Assembly: GCA_017551405.1 (NCBI GenBank)
Contig: JAFZLP010000067.1
Location: 1 to 6,523, forward strand
Length of the DNA stretch: 6,523 bases
Direction: 5' to 3'
Source: Bacteroidales bacterium
GTDB taxonomy: Bacteria; Bacteroidota; Bacteroidia; Bacteroidales; UBA932
The translations under genes and the position numbers were made by a program. The notes under the pieces are model-generated. The model was not told the origin of the DNA, ran no database searches, and saw only the letters and a list, made by a program, of their open reading frames with translations. This document shows, piece by piece, positions 4,520 through 6,523 of the stretch (the first letter of the stretch is position 1; the number at the start of each line of letters is the position of its first letter).

Positions 4520-6523
4520 ATGGCAGAAGAAGAGAAAAACAATGAGATTATGCACGGCTTTATCGAGCCTGTAGAGATAGATCACGAGATGCGCAGCGCC
4601 TACATCGACTACTCCATGTCGGTGATAGTTTCGAGGGCCCTGCCGGACGTGAGGGACGGTCTCAAACCCGTCCAGAGGCGTGTCCTTTTCGGCATGGACG
4701 GCCTCGGCCTCAGCTATGGCGGGCAAACCAAGAAATCCGCAAGAATAGTCGGCGAAGTGCTGGGTAAGTTCCACCCGCACGGCGACAGCAGCGTATACGA
4801 CGCCATGGCCCGTCTCGCGCAGCCGTGGAACCAGCGTTACCCGCTGGTATGGGGCCAGGGCAACTTCGGCTCCATGGACGGCGACCCGGTCGCGGCCATG
4901 CGATACACCGAGGCCAAGCTCGCCAAAATGACGGAAGACGTCCTGGACGATCTCGAAAAGGACACCGTCGACATGACCTGGAACTTCGATGACAGCATTC
5001 AGGAGCCCACCGTGCTCCCCACCAAGCTGCCGCTGCTGCTCCTCAACGGCTCGGCTGGCATCGCCGTGGGTATGGCCACCAACATGGCCCCGCACAATCT
5101 CGGCGAGGTCTGCGACGGCATCTGCGCCCTCATCGACAATCCCGACATCGACGTCGAGGGCCTCATGCAGTATATCAAGGGTCCCGACTTCCCGACCGGC
5201 GGCATCATCATGGGCCGCCAGGGCATAGTGGACGCCTATACCACCGGCCGAGGCAGGGTGGTCATCCGTGCCAAGACCGATATCGAAGTCAACGACCGCG
5301 GCCAGGAGACCATAGTGGTCACCGAAATCCCGTACATGGTCAACAAGAAGGAGATGCTCGAGCGCGTCGCCCAGATGGTGGAGGACAAGAAGATAGAGGG
5401 CATCACCTACATGAACGACGAAACCTCCCGCGAGGGCGTCAGGGTGATCTTCCGCGTAAAGCAGGGGGCCAACACCAACGTGGTGCTCAACACCCTCTTC
5501 AAGTATTCTTCCCTCCAGAGCAGTTTCGCCATCAACAACGTGGCGCTCGTAGGCGGCCGTCCACGCACCCTCAGCCTCAAGGAAATCCTCCAGAATTTCG
5601 TGGACTTCAGGCATGAGGTTGTAGTGCGCCGCACTAAATTCGACCTTGAAAAAGCCCGCAAGAGGGCCCATATCCTCGAAGGTCTGCTCAAGGCCATCGA
5701 CATAATCGACGAAATCATCGCCCTCATCCGTGCCAGCAAGAGCGTCGAAGAGGCCAAGGAAGGCCTCATGACCAGGTACGACTTCACCGATGCGCAGGCC
5801 CAGGCCATCGTGGACATGCGTCTCCGCCAGCTCACCGGCCTCGAAAGGGAGAAGCTCCAGGCCGAGTACGACGAGCTCGAGGTGTTCATCGCCCGCTGCG
5901 AGGAAATCCTCGCCAGCAACGAGCTTCAGCTCGACATAGTCAAGCAGGAATGCCGCGAGATGAAGGAAAAGTATGGCGATCCCCGCCGCAGCGAGATCAG
6001 CTTCAGCGCCGAAGATTTCAATCCCGAAGACTTCTATGCCGACGAAGACGTGGTCATCACCATCAGCCACCTCGGCTACATCAAGCGCACCGCGCTCACA
6101 GAATTCCGCACCCAGAACCGCGGAGGCAAGGGCGTCAAGGGCGGCACCACCAGGGAAGAAGACTTCATCGAGCATATCTACGTGGCCAACATGCACTCCA
6201 CCATGCTGTTCTTCACCCAGAAGGGCATGTGCTACCGCCTCAAGGTCTATGAGCTTCCCGAAGGCATACGCGCGAGCAAGGGCAGGGCTGTGCAGAACCT
6301 CCTGTCGATTGAACAGGACGACAGCATCCGCACCTATCTGAACGCCGCCCACATCGAAGACGAGGAATACACCGACAACCATTTCGTCACCCTCGTCAGC
6401 AAGAACGGCGTCATCAAGAAGACCACCCTCACCGAATACTCCAACAAGCGCAGCCGCAACAAGGGTATCAAGGCCCTCACCATCCGCGAGGGCGATGAAC
6501 TCCTCGATGCCATCCTCACCAAC
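4520..6523 (+). CDS. gyrA: DNA gyrase subunit A (3' end beyond window)
   Basis: The DNA-breaking subunit of the type IIA topoisomerase that, with GyrB and ATP, introduces negative supercoils. The frame is open from ATG 4520 to the last base, giving 668 codons without a stop; family lengths suggest 150-200 residues are missing. The N-terminus shows [32 protein letters not shown] (29-59 region) and the active-site Tyr129 in AMRYTE (E. coli Tyr122). In the quinolone region, [13 protein letters not shown] puts Ser90, Ser91 and Asp94 at E. coli positions 83, 84 and 87, so the main resistance positions look wild type. [13 protein letters not shown] (176-188) and EIPY (269-272) follow, then the helical tower and coiled coil (about 365-485). 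A beta-pinwheel C-terminal domain begins near 508. The GyrA box is QNRGGKG (532-538), close to the canonical QRRGGKG, which favours GyrA over ParC. It diverges from the Clp_N gene. Confidence 0.96.
   Translation, partial: MAEEEKNNEIMHGFIEPVEIDHEMRSAYIDYSMSVIVSRALPDVRDGLKPVQRRVLFGMDGLGLSYGGQTKKSARIVGEVLGKFHPHGDSSVYDAMARLAQPWNQRYPLVWGQGNFGSMDGDPVAAMRYTEAKLAKMTEDVLDDLEKDTVDMTWNFDDSIQEPTVLPTKLPLLLLNGSAGIAVGMATNMAPHNLGEVCDGICALIDNPDIDVEGLMQYIKGPDFPTGGIIMGRQGIVDAYTTGRGRVVIRAKTDIEVNDRGQETIVVTEIPYMVNKKEMLERVAQMVEDKKIEGITYMNDETSREGVRVIFRVKQGANTNVVLNTLFKYSSLQSSFAINNVALVGGRPRTLSLKEILQNFVDFRHEVVVRRTKFDLEKARKRAHILEGLLKAIDIIDEIIALIRASKSVEEAKEGLMTRYDFTDAQAQAIVDMRLRQLTGLEREKLQAEYDELEVFIARCEEILASNELQLDIVKQECREMKEKYGDPRRSEISFSAEDFNPEDFYADEDVVITISHLGYIKRTALTEFRTQNRGGKGVKGGTTREEDFIEHIYVANMHSTMLFFTQKGMCYRLKVYELPEGIRASKGRAVQNLLSIEQDDSIRTYLNAAHIEDEEYTDNHFVTLVSKNGVIKKTTLTEYSNKRSRNKGIKALTIREGDELLDAILTN

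Noticed and set aside
4484..6382. 632-codon minus-strand open frame opposite gyrA
   Set aside because: It is a mirror of the gyrA codon bias. The product is a low-complexity Val/His/Asp/Gly/Leu-rich string without a known motif, while the plus strand encodes textbook GyrA through the same bases.

Overview
The window is a stretch of core chromosome from a GC-rich member of the Bacteroidota, most likely the order Bacteroidales. Four things point there. The release factor 1 has the [18 protein letters not shown] form typical of that phylum. There is a DUF4293 membrane protein, a family I know from Bacteroidota. Several intergenic sites match the Bacteroidota -7 promoter element TAnnTTTG exactly. 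Most start codons have no clear Shine-Dalgarno sequence. The genus cannot be fixed from what is visible.

Layout. Bases 1-3893 carry five tightly spaced plus-strand genes. They are the 3' part of tcdA (tRNA t6A dehydratase), prfA (release factor 1, probably with its own promoter in the 36-bp gap), a membrane-anchored LytTR transcription regulator (2 bp after prfA), a DUF4293 membrane protein (5 bp further on) and a uridine-phosphorylase-type nucleoside phosphorylase (14 bp further on). Bases 3894-4412 hold a minus-strand gene for a stand-alone Clp N-terminal-domain protein, whose stop codon directly abuts the stop of the phosphorylase gene. Bases 4413-4519 are an AT-rich divergent promoter region. 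From 4520 to the end runs gyrA (DNA gyrase subunit A), cut off by the window edge after 668 codons.

How it fits together. The plus-strand cluster mixes translation genes (tcdA, prfA), nucleoside salvage and a small membrane regulator module. Co-transcription is inferred from spacing; a shared function is not evident. A strong intrinsic-terminator-like hairpin with a T-tract lies about 65-105 bp past the phosphorylase stop, inside the coding sequence of the opposing Clp_N gene. It probably ends the plus-strand operon. The Clp_N gene and gyrA diverge from a shared region with TAnnTTTG elements on both strands.

No mobile element, CRISPR array, RNA gene or foreign-looking cassette was seen, and no gap between genes exceeds 110 bp. 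I found no convincing new multi-gene system. The points most worth a second look are the terminator embedded in an opposing gene, the orphan Clp_N protein with a near-leaderless promoter and a hairpin over its start codon, and the kinase-less membrane LytTR regulator paired with DUF4293.
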